Below the pieces are notes generated by a model, which did no database searches, was not told the origin of the DNA, and saw only the letters and a list, made by a program, of their open reading frames with translations. A stretch of 64,000 bases of DNA from Bugulina stolonifera. Lineage: Eukaryota > Bryozoa > Gymnolaemata > Cheilostomatida > Bugulidae. The position numbers were made by a program, and so were the translations under genes. This document shows positions 25,201 through 40,200 of this stretch, piece after piece; the stretch's first letter is position 1, and every line of letters begins with the position of its first letter. Location: the NCBI GenBank assembly GCA_935421135.1, contig OW285187.1, forward strand, positions 16,455,929 through 16,519,928, in the 5' to 3' direction.

Positions 25201-28200
25201 AATATATACATGCTAGTATGTACTCCTGTATATATTATATATACATGTATTATACTAGTATGTAATATATACATGTATATACTAGTATGTAATATATACA
25301 TGCTAGTATGTACTCCTGTATATATTATATATACATGTATTATACTAGTATGTAATATATACATGTATATACTAGTATGTAATATATACATGCTAGTATG
25401 TACTCCTGTATATAATATATACATGTATATACTAGTATGTAATATATACATGCTAGTATGCACTACTGTATATAATATATACATGTATATACTAGTATGT
25501 AATATATACATGCTAGTATGCACTACTGTATATAATATATACATGTATATACTAGTATGTAATATATACATGCTAGTATGCACTACTGTATATTATATAT
25601 ACATGTATTATACTAGTATGTAATATATACATGCTAGTATGCACTACTGTATATAATATATACATGTACTTTATATAGCTGAATAAAAAGTGAAGCAGTG
25701 CCAATATTCACTACTTTCAATATTCATTACTTTTACTGCCAATATCACGATAAAAAGGGAACTTAATTTCCATAATAAAACCTCTACATGTACATGTATG
25801 TAATATTATGTACATGTAGTTGGTGGGGATGGGAAGTAATAGCAGTCAATGTGATTAATTTATAATTAATTTGTGAAAATTTTCATGTCATGCAGCAGAC
25901 AACGTATCTACAACCTTGGTAGGTACAACCTTTGTATGTACAACCTTGGTATGTACAACCTTGGTATCTACAACCTTGGTAGGTACAACCTTTGTATGTA
26001 CAACCTTAGTGTGTACAACCTATGTATGTACAACCTATGTATGTACAACCTATGTATGTACAACCTTGGTAGGTACAACCTTGGTATGTACAACCTTGGT
26101 AGGTACAACCTATGTATGTACAACCTATGTATGTACAACCTATGTATGTACAACCTTGGTATGTACAACCTTGGTAGGTACAACCTTGGTATGTACAACC
26201 TTGGTAGGTACAACCTTGGTATGTACAACCTTGGTAGGTACAACCTATGTATGTACAACCTTGGTATGTACAACCTTGGTAGGTACAACCTTGGTATGTA
26301 CAACCTTGGTAGGTACAACCTATGTATGTACAACCTTGGTAGGTATAACCTTGGTATCTACAACCTTTGTATGTACAACCTTGGTATGTACAACCTTGGT
26401 ATGTACAACCTTGGTAGGTACAACCTTGGTAGGTACAACCTTGGTATGTACAACCTTGGTATGTACAACCTTGGTATGTACAACCTTGGTATGTACAACC
26501 TTGGTAGGTACAACCTTGGTAGGTACAACCTTTGTATGTACAACCTTTGTATGTACAACCTTTGTATGTATAACCTTGGATGTACAACCTTTGTATGTAC
26601 AACCTTTGTATGTACAACCTTTGTATGTACAACCTTGGTATGCACAACCTATGTATGTACAACCTATGTATGTACAACCTATGTATGTACAACCTTGGTA
26701 GGTACAACCTTGGTATGTACAACCTTGGTAGGTACAACCTTGGTAGGTACAACCTTTGTATGTACAACCTTTGTATGTACAACCTTTGTATGTATAACCT
26801 TGGATGTACAACCTTTGTATGTACAACCTTTGTATGTACAACCTTTGTATGTACAACCTTGGTATGTACAACCTATGTATGTACAACCTATGTATGTACA
26901 ACCTATGTATGTACAACCTTTGTATGTACAACCTATGTATGTACAACCTTTGTATGTACAACCTTTGTATGTACAACCTTGGTAGGTACAAGCTAGATGT
27001 TCAAGAATTATATAAGTGTATGACGATCAACAATAGCATAGACTACACAGTACAATTATACTATTATACTACTAGGGATACCTTACTATACATTTTTATA
27101 CCAATCAGTTAGAAGTCTACCTACCATAGTACGACCTACCTTGTATGACCTACCATAGTATGACCTACCATAGTACGACCTACCATAGTACAACCTACCA
27201 TAGTACGACCTACCTTGTATGACCTACCTTGTACGACCTACCATAGTATGACCTACCATAGTACCACCTACCATAGTACCACCTACCATAGTACCACCTA
27301 CCATAGTATGACCTACCTTAGTACGACCTATCATAGTATGACCTACCATAGCATGACCTACCTTAGTACGAGCCTCTGTGTAATCTGCATTATGCTTCTT
27401 CCGTACATTCTTCGATAAGGTCTCATCATTGGCAAGTTTTTGTTTAGCTTTGAGAATTTGTTTCTGTACCTCATACTCCATCTCTAACTTGGTGAGATCC
27501 GAGTCCTTCCCACTCACTAAATCTATAGAATACACACGCACATATTAGTACAGAATAGAAGACAAGCTACACTATTACCTACTTTTAAAAAGTTATGCTG
27601 GATGTAAGGGAGAGTAACTCCCAACAAAAAGCAGTAGGCCTATAATTGTAATGCTATTTAGACTGTACCTTCTAATTATAGTACACTAAACAGTACTGTG
27701 TATCTGCTATAGAGAATGTTAGACTGAGTACCTGCTACAGATAATGTTAGACTGAGTACCTGCTATAGAGAATGTTAGACTGTGTACCTGCTATAGAGAA
27801 GGCCGTGCCCACTCTTTTCTTCACAGTAGGAGTTTTCTCCCCAGGTGACATGAAGAGGGTGTACTCATGGGGTAACTCCCCAGTCACCTCACTCTCCTGT
27901 AGGCATAGGGCCTTCAGCTGCTTGATCTTGTCCTGTAGGACTCCCTCCAGCTTGTTCTTACGTTCATCTAGTCCTTTATACAGTTCTATCTGCTTGACCC
28001 TTTCCTCTGGTGTTACTACAGTAGTAAGGAATCGTATTATTATATAATACTTATGTCCCCGTATTACCGTAAAATTAAATTTAATATATCCTTGTATTAC
28101 AGGTTTAAATGAATATAATACATCAGCATATTACATTACTATAAAAGTACTAATATAGCGCGGTGAGGTCAATTATACTTGTAATACATAAATTACAATA

Positions 28201-31200
28201 ATATTAGTAGTTACCCTCCCCTTTCAACTACACAGCTACACAGTGCACTTTATATGTTATATCTACTATAAAAGTTACATGTATGTTGCTTAGGTCTATT
28301 ATATGTGATGTAATTTGAAGCGAAACTTCCCTGACATTGTTACAATAAATGATAAACAACATAGCCAACGCAATACATGATGGTGTGCATATATTATGAT
28401 CCACATAGCCTATCTACACTGATAACATCTGAATAAGCCACTGATATTTGGTAATAATTTAATTGATGAAATCCGTCAAAGTGTGAACAAATCGGCTACT
28501 ATTGAAATTTCATATGAGGAAGATATAGGATGGGATGTGATCTGGTCTTGGAATTGTTGCCAATTTATTTTTTATTGGTTGAGCAAATTCAGAAAATTAA
28601 TGATCTACAAGTACATGCTTGTTGACAAACCTACCATATGAGCAGCAAGGAAGTTTGGGACAGACATTCCCAACAGGCTAGTTGTGTATTTGAGGCATGG
28701 GAGTGTAAAAGTTGAGTGGTAGCCTATTTGTAATCAGGTGGCTATTGGATGGGAGGACAGAGATCAACAAGTACTGCTGTACTACGAGAATTCAGATATG
28801 AGAAAATGTATAGAATTTCGAGTTTATGATTTTATTGACTAACACAATAGCCTACTGTATAGCCTAATGTTATTATAACATAAAATACTTACTATCAGGT
28901 TTAGATTGGCTTGACCTCTGTAGACGTTTACTAGTATCCATATTGAGTGTGTTGAGGGCGCTTTCCTGAAGAGATACATGTGAGTTGAGGTGATTCATTG
29001 TTTGTAGGGATTGAGTCCGAGGGAGACTGAGTTCATCCGCTATAACATTCGGACATCTTTTGATCATCAGCGTCGACTACAAGAGAGAAGAGAAATTGAT
29101 CCACCATCTCTCACTTTACTCTAGATATTCTGGAGTGTAGACTATGTACCCAGATGTTGACTAAGACAATATGATGACACATGCACATGTCATAGGTCAT
29201 CGACTTGAGGATCTGTGGTCACACTGACTCACTCCAATACCCCAGGATGATTGTCCCCAGTTTGATACTCAGTTAGTTTAAAGTTACTACAGGATTCACA
29301 CTCTCAAAGTGTTACATGTATAACACTGTATATAGTGAGTAGTGGGTATAGTAAGTATAGCAGCATAGTGAGTACCACACTATCTACATGTACTAGTGTG
29401 AAGGAAGGTGCAGACCCCCCCCCCTCCCCCCCCCCATGAGTGACGGAATAGAATATCAAGTCTCAGGGAACATAAAACAGGAAATATTCAGGATATGTAC
29501 TGCACACCCACCCTTCCAGGTCACAGGCAACACCTGTGAGTGTAGTCACTATTGCCTATCATAATAATAAAGATAATATTATATAGTAAGTCAAAATAAA
29601 CTGGGCCAATATATACATGTGCTAATGTGTGTAATACTACTGTGTTATATAATTCTCTTATTATACTATATCTATAAATAGAATAGAAATGGATGATATA
29701 ACATGAGAAAAAAGGAAGTACAAAAGCGCAGGGGAAGTAACTCCCAATTAGTGAACTGAGCACCATGATATAGTGATAGAGGTGTGCAATATTAGGCTGT
29801 GTATGATTCATATGCTCTCTAAAGTGTAACAAATTCGTGTATTCAATTCAATGATATATACAACATTCAGGTCTACATTGTCAACAAAAATAATAAAAAT
29901 GTAATAATAAATTGTACAATACTTAGCCAGGTGAAGTACATGTACTCGGGTTTAGAAGTTATATTAATCTAATGCATATCAATACTGGGCATACAAGGAC
30001 AATTATAGACCTATTTTAATTATAGATCTATAATGTAAGATCCCATTAGTATAATAAGTAGGCATATAGACAGGCTATTTATATGAGAATAATATGTGGG
30101 ATGTTATATGAGTATCAAACTGAATAGTTATTACTCATTGAAGTGAGTCAGACCTGTTATTAAAGCAAGTAATTACACAACTTTGAGTATGCTGTAATGT
30201 TATTTATATAATCTACTTAAGATAATAGGCCCATGTATACAATCCCCACTACATACTAGCACACTTACATGTAGTATTACATATATACATGTAACTACAT
30301 GGTTAGTGCCATGATACAGGTACATGACGTATATGTATGTTGTGTACTATGCTCAAATGTACAATATGGGCCTATTACATCTTACAATGGTAAGACTTTA
30401 TCGACAGTTAGTAGAAGGTGTTATCCACAGTTGTGTAGGTATACCAATACCAAAGAGGGTAAAAGGAAAGAGGGATCACTCCGGCCAAGAACTGTCTCCT
30501 TCCCGCCTCCAAACGGGGTACGGAGTAGGTAAGGAGTTGTGCTACGTTGTGTACAAATCCGCTAAGATGATTGGTGTTCCGCGGACCAATAAGACCCGTG
30601 TCCTTACAACGGGCTCGTATAAACCTTCTATCTACATTAACGAGATATCAATACAGAAACCTAATTTGTTAGTTGTTAAGCTGCGATTACAGTCAAACAG
30701 CTATCCCAAAGTATCGGTAGGCAAATGGCGGAAAAGTGCATCGCCAAATTGGGCGTATTTGGTGAGACAGGGTATTATCATTGAGTGATCCCTCTTTGCC
30801 AATACCACTTCTATTGTATGATTATATGTGGGTCAACTAGTTCTACCTCTAAAGCTATTACCACTATTACTTACTATTTACTATACTATACTACTACTGA
30901 CTATGGCAAATTGCAAACTGAGCAAATGACTGTCGTAACTGCCCTCCAAACCCCAAAGTTGAGAAGCACCTAGTGGAGTTACAAACTCGCTACCACTACT
31001 ACCACTACTACTACTACCACCACTTCTACCTCTACTACCGCTTCTACCTCTACTACCAACACTACTACTAGGCTACTACCACTACTACTGCTACTACCAC
31101 ACCACACCACACCAATGAGCTAGTAGGAGGGAAAGTCTCTGTGAGCATGTAACTACTATATAGACACTCCTGTTATTGTGCAGATGATGTGCATATAATC

Positions 31201-34200
31201 TGCTGTAGAGATTCCTCTCAGGTCATCTAAGGTCACTCGGGATACAGCAGTATGCTATTACAATATATGATCAACTTCTACATGTAAATCCAAATATACT
31301 GTATGGAGTAGATCTAGGAACTTCAGACAATCGAGTTCCAGAGAGACTGCAGGTACAAATGTAAAATAGCTCAACACATAGATGAGCTATATCAACTTGG
31401 AACACTCTATTTTAGCCTCAGTTCTACATGTATGTCCCAGATACAACACTACAAGAAATGTAGCCGACACAATAACCTAATATCTACAATACCATACCAG
31501 TTACCACGCTGCCGTACTGTGTACATGTACCAGTAGGCTCCATTATAGGTACTCTATGATATATTCCATACAACACAACCTATTCAAACGAACAGAACAA
31601 GCACTTACCTCCAGGAGAGAGGAAGACACCCAAGGTAAAGCTAACCAAGTACGTAACTTGTGTGGTCTAGCTCTATCCATAGACATACTGTATACTAGTA
31701 TATGAAGCTACTAGTACATGTAGTGTTAGTATGTTAGTAGAGACAGTGAAGTAGACCAACTAAATGTATGTACTTGTACCATAAGTTTAGGGTCTGCGTT
31801 GAATTGACGGAATACTTATCCAAGTGTGGCAGGAAGTGCCTACATTCCCATACAATAGCTCTAGCACAAGTAATACATACATCCAGTGCTGATATAATAC
31901 ACACTATAATAATTATATGCATTAGTCATAGTCCACATGTGAGTACAGTATATCACTACTGCAGTAATACTATATCATAGTACAAGCCTTATCAAACAAT
32001 ATACACTTGACACACACTTCTATATCACTAACAACACTTCAACGCTGCCAATGAGATGTCAACATTTTTTCTCAACATCATTTAGTTTAATTTGGGCTGG
32101 TGTCAGCAGTGCCGTGCCCAAGGCCCTAGGGCTATATATCAGCCTAGCTAAAGCGTATAACACTACAAGGGTGCAATGTATGTTATAAACCCCACAGAGT
32201 AAATATTTAGATGTATTTAGAGATAAGACACATACTATGAATACATCTCCATATATTTGACTATGTTACAACACTGACTGACTGATGAAACACAATTACC
32301 TATGTTACTTATAATAGATAATTTAATTCAATCGTTGAGTAAATCTAACCAGTCAAACAAAAAGTGTTATTAATCTATTATAAAAGTTAAGCCAAGGACT
32401 GGCTAGTGTTAGACAGGGTTGCATAATACATGATGCTGGGTGATGAATATTCATATACATGTATAATATAGGTGTTTGGTTAGAGAGATGTGGCAGTGAG
32501 AGGTAATAGAGAGAGGGTAAGCTATTAATAATGCAGTAGTTAACCGCAGAAGTTGTATGAAGGAAGAGCTTGTCTTGTTACATTTAAGACCTGGAGCACC
32601 TGGCCATACATGTCATACATTGACTAAATAATCAGTCAGTGAACCTACTATATGCAGGATCCCACATATGATGATGGGGAGGGGGTCCTTGCATGTCCAT
32701 GCCATTAGCCCTAGTACCATGTAGGCCTCAGTGGGTCCCATAGTCCTATGTCACAACTTATATACCTGCGTTACACAGAGTGAAGAGCTGTCCCATAAAT
32801 GATGAATGTATAAGAACCTATTTGGGGATTAGAGCACCAGAATTTGGGGTTTTAAAAAGGGGTTTGAGTGAAGTAGCAGTTCCCATCCCCCTCTCTGTTA
32901 GCGGCCCCCATCGGCACTAACTAGAACCCCTCCTACGAATCATGGAATAAATAGAATAAATATAGGGATATTGGTGCTATGCTAGACTAGATGAAATGAT
33001 AATCTTATAAGGATAGAGAGATTAGCAGGGCACTGTTGGTATGTATGCACTAAACAGCAGATACATATATCATACAAGTAATGTATACCCTCAGCTGTCT
33101 TCAGCTAAATCACAGTATGTGTCGAAATACTGCAAAAAATATAGAATTATATTGATTACACAATTGAGTTATTAGAGTCTAGAGGAGCCAGAAGAGTGGA
33201 GAGATGGTTGGAGACAAGAACAGCGGTCTGCAGGTATAACTTTAGGCATACGCTGATATAAGGGATTAGTAAAGAGGATGCAGTGGATAACACATTGTAT
33301 GTACCAGATATGTGACAGAAACCGGCAGTTGGACGGCGGATATTTAGTAAAAGTACCAAGAGTAGGTCTATAATAGGAAATATTGTTTCAGTACTTGGTG
33401 TTCAGAGACATATACCCGGAATACATTACGTTTGACAAACTCATATGAAACACGTCCCCACTAATGCCAGTATATACATGTACATGTAGTTAATGTACTG
33501 TAGCAACATTCTAACACAAATGCTTACACATGTACCAGTAAATAGAATATCTTTTCTGACGAGAGAGCGGGTTGTAACTGTATCATACTAGTGTAGTTTT
33601 GCAACTACCTGTGTGCATACCTACATGTAGACTAAGCCTTAGGGACCTACATGTAGACTAAGCCTTAGGTTCTATTGGAACACTTATAAGGGAAGGTAAC
33701 AGACTACGGCCACCAACTGTTTTCACCACATTATAGAAAAAAGATACCTAAACTGCAATTCACTTTTAACCTATGAAATGGAGGTACATAAAGTATGATA
33801 TATGTACTACTTACTTTGTTCTGGAGTCTGTCGAGGAAGAACTGGTGCTGGCAAACTGCCATTGACCATATACACTTAGTAAGTTGGGGCTTGTTGGTGA
33901 ACCAGGCGTATACGTTTACGTTACTCGGTCCGAATGTACGTCGACTCACTGATACTCTAAATTAGCAAAAGGAAATGTTTATCCACGGTTTCAGACAAAG
34001 AGTTCAGTGTTGTGTGATCTTATGAAATATAGGCTCACTATATTATTGTGATCAGTCGGTTCAAAGTTACAACAGTTCTTTACATTCACTGATCCGTGAA
34101 CATTACAAGAGTGGCTCAAGATGAATAATATGTAACACAATATAGGAAAGGAGTGTTAGCTTGCCGACGACTATCAAGCATTTCAACATTAATTTTCTAC

Positions 34201-37200
34201 TTAGATATTACTGGTCTGATATGATTGATGTGCCAATCAAAACTCTTGTGTCAAATTTGATACACATTCTATTTAGATATGTCTGTCTGTTATCATCATT
34301 TATCATCATAGTCGTCTTCTCTCAATCAATTTATAAAACAATTAACAATTCTGTGAAGAATCTTGTTTATCAGCAGTCAGCAAATTTAGCTGCACAGGGG
34401 GCTGCGGCATAGAGGGTGGTAACTAACAAGTCAGCCAAATTCCTTTATAATTATACACCATGAATACTGATTAAGGATGCATATAATTATACATTATATA
34501 CATCTACATTACCCTCTGCTCATCCATGCATAATTTACCCTGTGATACAATCTATCTGAAAATTTGTCTCTCACAGAGTTTCCTCACAGGTTTCCACAAG
34601 TAGAATTTTAACAATTTAAATTTAATTAAAGTTTTTGTAACTAGAAGCTGAGTTAAATATGTAGCTATGCTACATCTAATTACATCTACATTGCACATAG
34701 TGTATAGTATTACTTATTACATAAATATATGTGCATTAGAGCACCTAATTAGATCACAAAATCATTCTAAATACTGGACCTGAGCAAGTACCTGATACCA
34801 CAATTCACTGGTGACACCAGAGCAGGTACTTGTCACTACATCGGCAAGGTATAGTATATTTGGCGCGGCTGGGACAAGTACCTGCTACTACAAGTCATTA
34901 GTTATATGACACTGGTAGCCTAATACATGCAAAGGGACAGGTTCACAACACATATATATGCGAGACACCACAATGACAAGCATGCATGGGGTGAAGGTGA
35001 GGGGTAAGCAATGGTTGGATACCAGAGAAGAGAAAGTCAACCACATAGCTATAACCAGGTCTATAATTCCCAGTTTAGTCTACGCACTGTTCATCTCTGC
35101 CATTCTGTTTGGTTAGAATTCAAGCAGCAACTAGGTTCTACCACCTACTGGTAGGTCTGCAGTCCAGAGGCAGACACGGCGATATAAATTATATTAATCC
35201 CCTTGGACATAGCTGGGCAGTGGAAAGTTTCCATTGCTAATACTGCTCCCAGAGTGAGATAGTTGGTTAAATTATGGCTGAGTATTATGTTGGATGGGCA
35301 GAAGATACCAAATACTACTGAGGACCAAGACATAATATATCACCTTTGTTTGCTGTACCAACGGTAATACTCCCTGGTAATAGCACATGTGCAGTTCATA
35401 TAAACATCATAACTGTGGGTTGTAATTAATAGAGCCAAGTAGATTGGGCTGAAAATAGGTATTGAGCTGATATTTTTTCATAAGTGAGTGCATATGATGC
35501 AGTTATACAGCTGGCACAAGTGACAATAAACAGTATTTTTAGATAAAAATGAGGAGTAGCCCCATTACACATTTTTGTTTTGCCAAAAGGAACCTTTGAA
35601 CACCAAAATTCGGAATAAACTGAAATACCATTATGTCACCTGTTGAGAGGGTAAGTGGTGAAAGTGACACTTTTTAGATCGACCATCGAAACAAAATGCC
35701 AGGTAGAGTTGAAGAGTGTGTAAAACAAGATGCTAGGTAGAGTGGGCAGTATGCTGTCTACTACAACTACACTACGACTATAGGAGCTCAGTAGGTAGAG
35801 AGAGGAAAGGTGACTTACTGGGTGGTAGGATCTGATATGGCGTCTGACAAGTCATCGCACTCATCCACAGGTTCCCTGATAGCGTCCTCGTATAAGTTGA
35901 AGCTACTGAGGGTATGTACTACGCTGTAGTATGTAGGAAAGAGTCAATAGTCTAGTATAGGTAGGTGACATGTAGATAGAGCAGTTGGTAGGTACACCAG
36001 TACAGTACTAAGTGCAGTATAAGCAGGTATTACAATGTACAAGCTGCTAACCCTTTTACATAATGATATTAAATCACACAGGAGGCAGAAAAAATAACCA
36101 TATATACACATCTACAAAAGGCTCAGTGTTTGCCTAACAAATATAAAGGATAATAAGGTGAAAGCAGGAATAGAGTAACTCAAACACACAGAAGCCATTG
36201 ATACGAAGGGATTTGGATACTAGACTGAAACTACTTCTACTTGAGTAGGTGCAACATACAATGGACAGCTTGCTCTAACAACACACCAGTACAGCGACAC
36301 AGGTTGCTCATGCAATAACTCGGGTGCCTCTAGCCTACACTGTATGACACTCTATAATAGGTACTCCATGTTAATACCCGGTACAAGTACCTTGCTAGCA
36401 CCTGCAAGTCGTGATTCTCTCTCTCTAGTTGGATGTCTATATGAACACCTATTATTAGAGTTAATCCCCACACTTGGACCTACTGTTACCTTATATAATG
36501 CATTCACACAATATAGTGTATAGTAGCAGGTAGGGTGGCCACTCACTGTTTAGGGTCATGAACCTCTATAGAGAACTTCTTATCCCTAAAGTAGAGATTC
36601 TCCAAGTATTTCCATGGAAACACCTACAACAAGGTCACAGCCTATCATTACCCAGCCATTCTACACATAGAAAGCGTTCTATTTCATACCGATATCCATT
36701 ACAATAATGCTAGATATTGGTATTCATTATTGAATATTGAGAATCTCAGTATGGGATGTTGGCCGTGATTTACGAGTATTAAACAACCCTGGTATCAAGG
36801 GAGCAGCTGTGGTCTCGTGGTTAGGGTTCTCCATGTGGGAGTCCCAGGTTCGATACCCATAAGGGTCATTGGTGGTGTTACGAAGGGCATCCAATCTTAT
36901 AATGCTCCTGTGCTACATCCGTTAACTTTACTATTGGTGAAGTGCCTTCTCCACCCCAAATTAGGAAAAACACAGATATCTTTAGATCAATGCTTTCTTA
37001 CCTGGGATTAATAGCGGGAAGTAAAACTGGTAAGTAAGGAGAACCTGGTATTGAAATATTTTCCAAGTTGTAGTGATAAGCCTTTATATTATACATAATC
37101 TAGAGAAGCAGCCTATGGGCACACTCGGACTCTGTATTGGATACGATGCTGCCATGTAAAAGGTATAGCCCACAGAACAGCTAATATTTTATCTATAGTC

Positions 37201-40200
37201 TAAGACTATAAAAGATGAGGTTTGAGACGTTAAAGACCAGGTACTGAGAATTAAACCACTAAACTAACATAACAGCACTTACCCTGCGTGCTGTACGCTT
37301 GTCATTGTAATCAAACTGAGCAATTCCTTTAAAACTGAGGCCCAGCCAGAATGAGATTCCTTGTTTGTTCTTCACCTCATAGTAATGTATACCATAGGTA
37401 GGTAGCTTCTCCACCACACTCATGTAGCTATAAAGTTATACATGTTATTCTCCAAGTAGATGTACCAAATATTACAATATTACACAATGCAAAGAAATAA
37501 TAATGGAGTTACTTTCCCTTGGAAATAAGAACACAGAGAACAGACAACTTCTCATAATACTCAGATCCTACTGTTATTACAATTACAATGTTATAATTAT
37601 TGTAGCATTGCTGTATAACATATTACTACTATAATTGGTTTAGATATAGCCATGCATAAAGTTGAAATATTCACACAACTGATTCATATGTAATTTGTTA
37701 GCAATAGAAATGAGAACCATGATCAAAGCAAAATAATTTTGCTGACAGTCCGGTGTTTCTGGTCAAATAAAATCAAACACAAAATTACTAGAATGTTTTA
37801 ATTAGGTTAAGAAGGATGTACCTTTGAACCAATTCCTGTACTGGGGGAGCTTTCTGTATTTATCAAAAGATTAAAAAAATATCTAGTTAATTGTTTCATA
37901 ACAATGTTCACGTATAGTTCATTGCTTTTCTCATACATGAAGGATGTGTGAAAGTATATGCAAATAAACCACGCATCGGATAGTTATGCTAGACTAGTGT
38001 ATAATACTGTGATATATGTAACATACCTGACCATAGCCTGGCCTCTACTGATACCATTCATAGCATAGTATCTTCTCAACACCTGCTCCTCACAGTACTG
38101 TATAGATGGGTGATCAGAGAAAGCAGATGATGGGAACACAGGCACTTTCTTCAGAGCCTCCCTAGCCTCCTCCTCCCTGTATAATACACACATATAATTA
38201 TACATGTACAGGCAGCCTAAACTGTAACAGGTGCAACACATAACACTTGTATGCAATAAGTTTCATATTATCCACCAGGAACTACATCAGGGTATGACTA
38301 TGTTGAAGAATTTATACATGTTTTACAGTGTCTAAATATAGCCAAGGATTATACAGTGTACATGTACACTATGTGACATTCAGCAATGCCAAACAGATGT
38401 CAGCTAAAGTACAGGTATAGGTACACCTATACAGAGTAGGAATACACTGCATGTGTTTGTGAGAAACGTAGACTGTATCCACACCTACAGTTGTATTAGA
38501 GTAGGCTACAGGTTTGGTATGAACCATACGTTTGCAGTAAAAACAACCCAAACATATACGTTTTTACTATTATATAATATAATGGCTGCAATTAAAAATC
38601 GGTTATCAGAAGGTGAATACTCTGCTATGCTGGTTGGTTCAGACAGAGGAATGAATGCATACAAACATGTTCTCTATTTGGTCAAAGCTATGAAACTACT
38701 TCAGAATATTTCTAGTATTTTATAATAGCTGTGCAACACAATCACCATTATATAGCCAGTCAGTCTAATAGGGTGGCACAACTCCCTAATCTTAACCCTT
38801 GGAAAAGTCGAGGTAACTTTTTTCTGAAAAAGTACAGTCGTATTTTAATTGGAAACAATCAAACAATTTAAAACTTAGTCTACAATAAAATTTCTCAGTA
38901 CTATAATGATAAACATTTCATAATTTTAGTAGTGCGGGTAAAATTGCTTCACTTCACCATTCAGGTTGAAAGTATCATATCTTTAGTTATACCACCAATC
39001 ACCCAATGAGTGCTTCGAATTGCCACTGACCAAACTGTATGTATGGGCTGTGAGTACAACAACATGGAATAGATATCAAGTACTATGAATTCGAATTAAG
39101 AACCGCTATAAGAGGGCTCTACTCCCCAGATCAGGAGAATCTGCCAGACAACAGCACATTGACACTTGCACTACCCCTACAGATCACTATACACAGTACA
39201 TACATGTATACTCACGCACTGTAGACTTACGATAGTTATACTATGGTATGCAACACTCCACTTACTGTGCTAGGCTGCCTTGTGCTATGTGCAGAGCAAA
39301 CGCTGCCAGCTCAAACACCGTGTTGCTGTCGCACTCTACCACACCTCTGTATACAGACTGTCTAGCCTGCATGTAGTATAGCTCCACAGACACACTGTCT
39401 TGTAAGTAACACATGTTCTCAATGTAGAACCTGCATAAGTAATTACATTTGGTTATTCCATAGCATAGGCATATTTTAACTAGGCATTGCATATTTTAAC
39501 TGACCATCACATCGTTAGCCGAAAGCCCACACACCCATGCTGGTATATTCTACATACTAGGCTACATGTATTGTGTTAATCAACATTCACTAGGCTGGCT
39601 GTCCTCATCTAGAATTTTCCTAAATACATTCAAGAAGAGAACAACGTTTATTATATATACATGTATGTGCATGTAAAAAGACACATAGTGTATAGTGGAG
39701 GTCACTGACCTCACAGCAAAGTATAGTAGAATAGGGTCAGTCTTTCTTGGCAAGTCATGGTCTAGAACTTTCCTGTCTGTCTGTAGCCACTGCTGGTTGC
39801 TACTGTAAACAATAAACACAGTGAATAGTTGGAAAATATGTGCTGATGACCAAAGGCCAGGCCTAGGGGGTGGGAGCATGACATACCCGTACTACTCAGT
39901 AGATTACTCACATAGCTAATAAATAGGGGAGACACAAGCACTTGACATTGTAAACTTAATTATGTTGTGTAAGTACAACTATGAAGTCAGAGAGTACCTA
40001 GTCACTCAATCAATACAACATAGCGACTTCCATAACTCCTGTATAAGAGACTTCTACCTGCAGGCTATGTTACACAGTCTAACTGGTGCCATTGCTATTC
40101 AACTACAGAGTAGAACGATGATGTCACAGTATCACTTTATTAATAGACTCGTGTTAATATAACCAGGGGGAACACTTACGATTCATCCAGGTAGTACAGA

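Noticed and set aside
25183..26996. Open frames of 90-370 codons in the TATAC and 15-bp arrays
   Set aside because: Period a multiple of three without stops; open on both strands and composed only of repeats.
31612..31660. Possible FRMD4 exon ending at a GTAAGT donor on the minus strand
   Set aside because: Exons 33815-33956 and 28893-29076 join in phase 0 without it, and the short peptide resembles nothing in the family.
36799..36870. Functional tRNA gene
   Set aside because: Only box A-like and box B are present; the acceptor stem does not close.
39582..39616. Extra FRMD4 exon (ILDEDSQPSE) between exons 39710-39802 and 39266-39430
   Set aside because: The flanking exons already join in phase and reproduce the FERM sequence (AVR FYIENM) without it.
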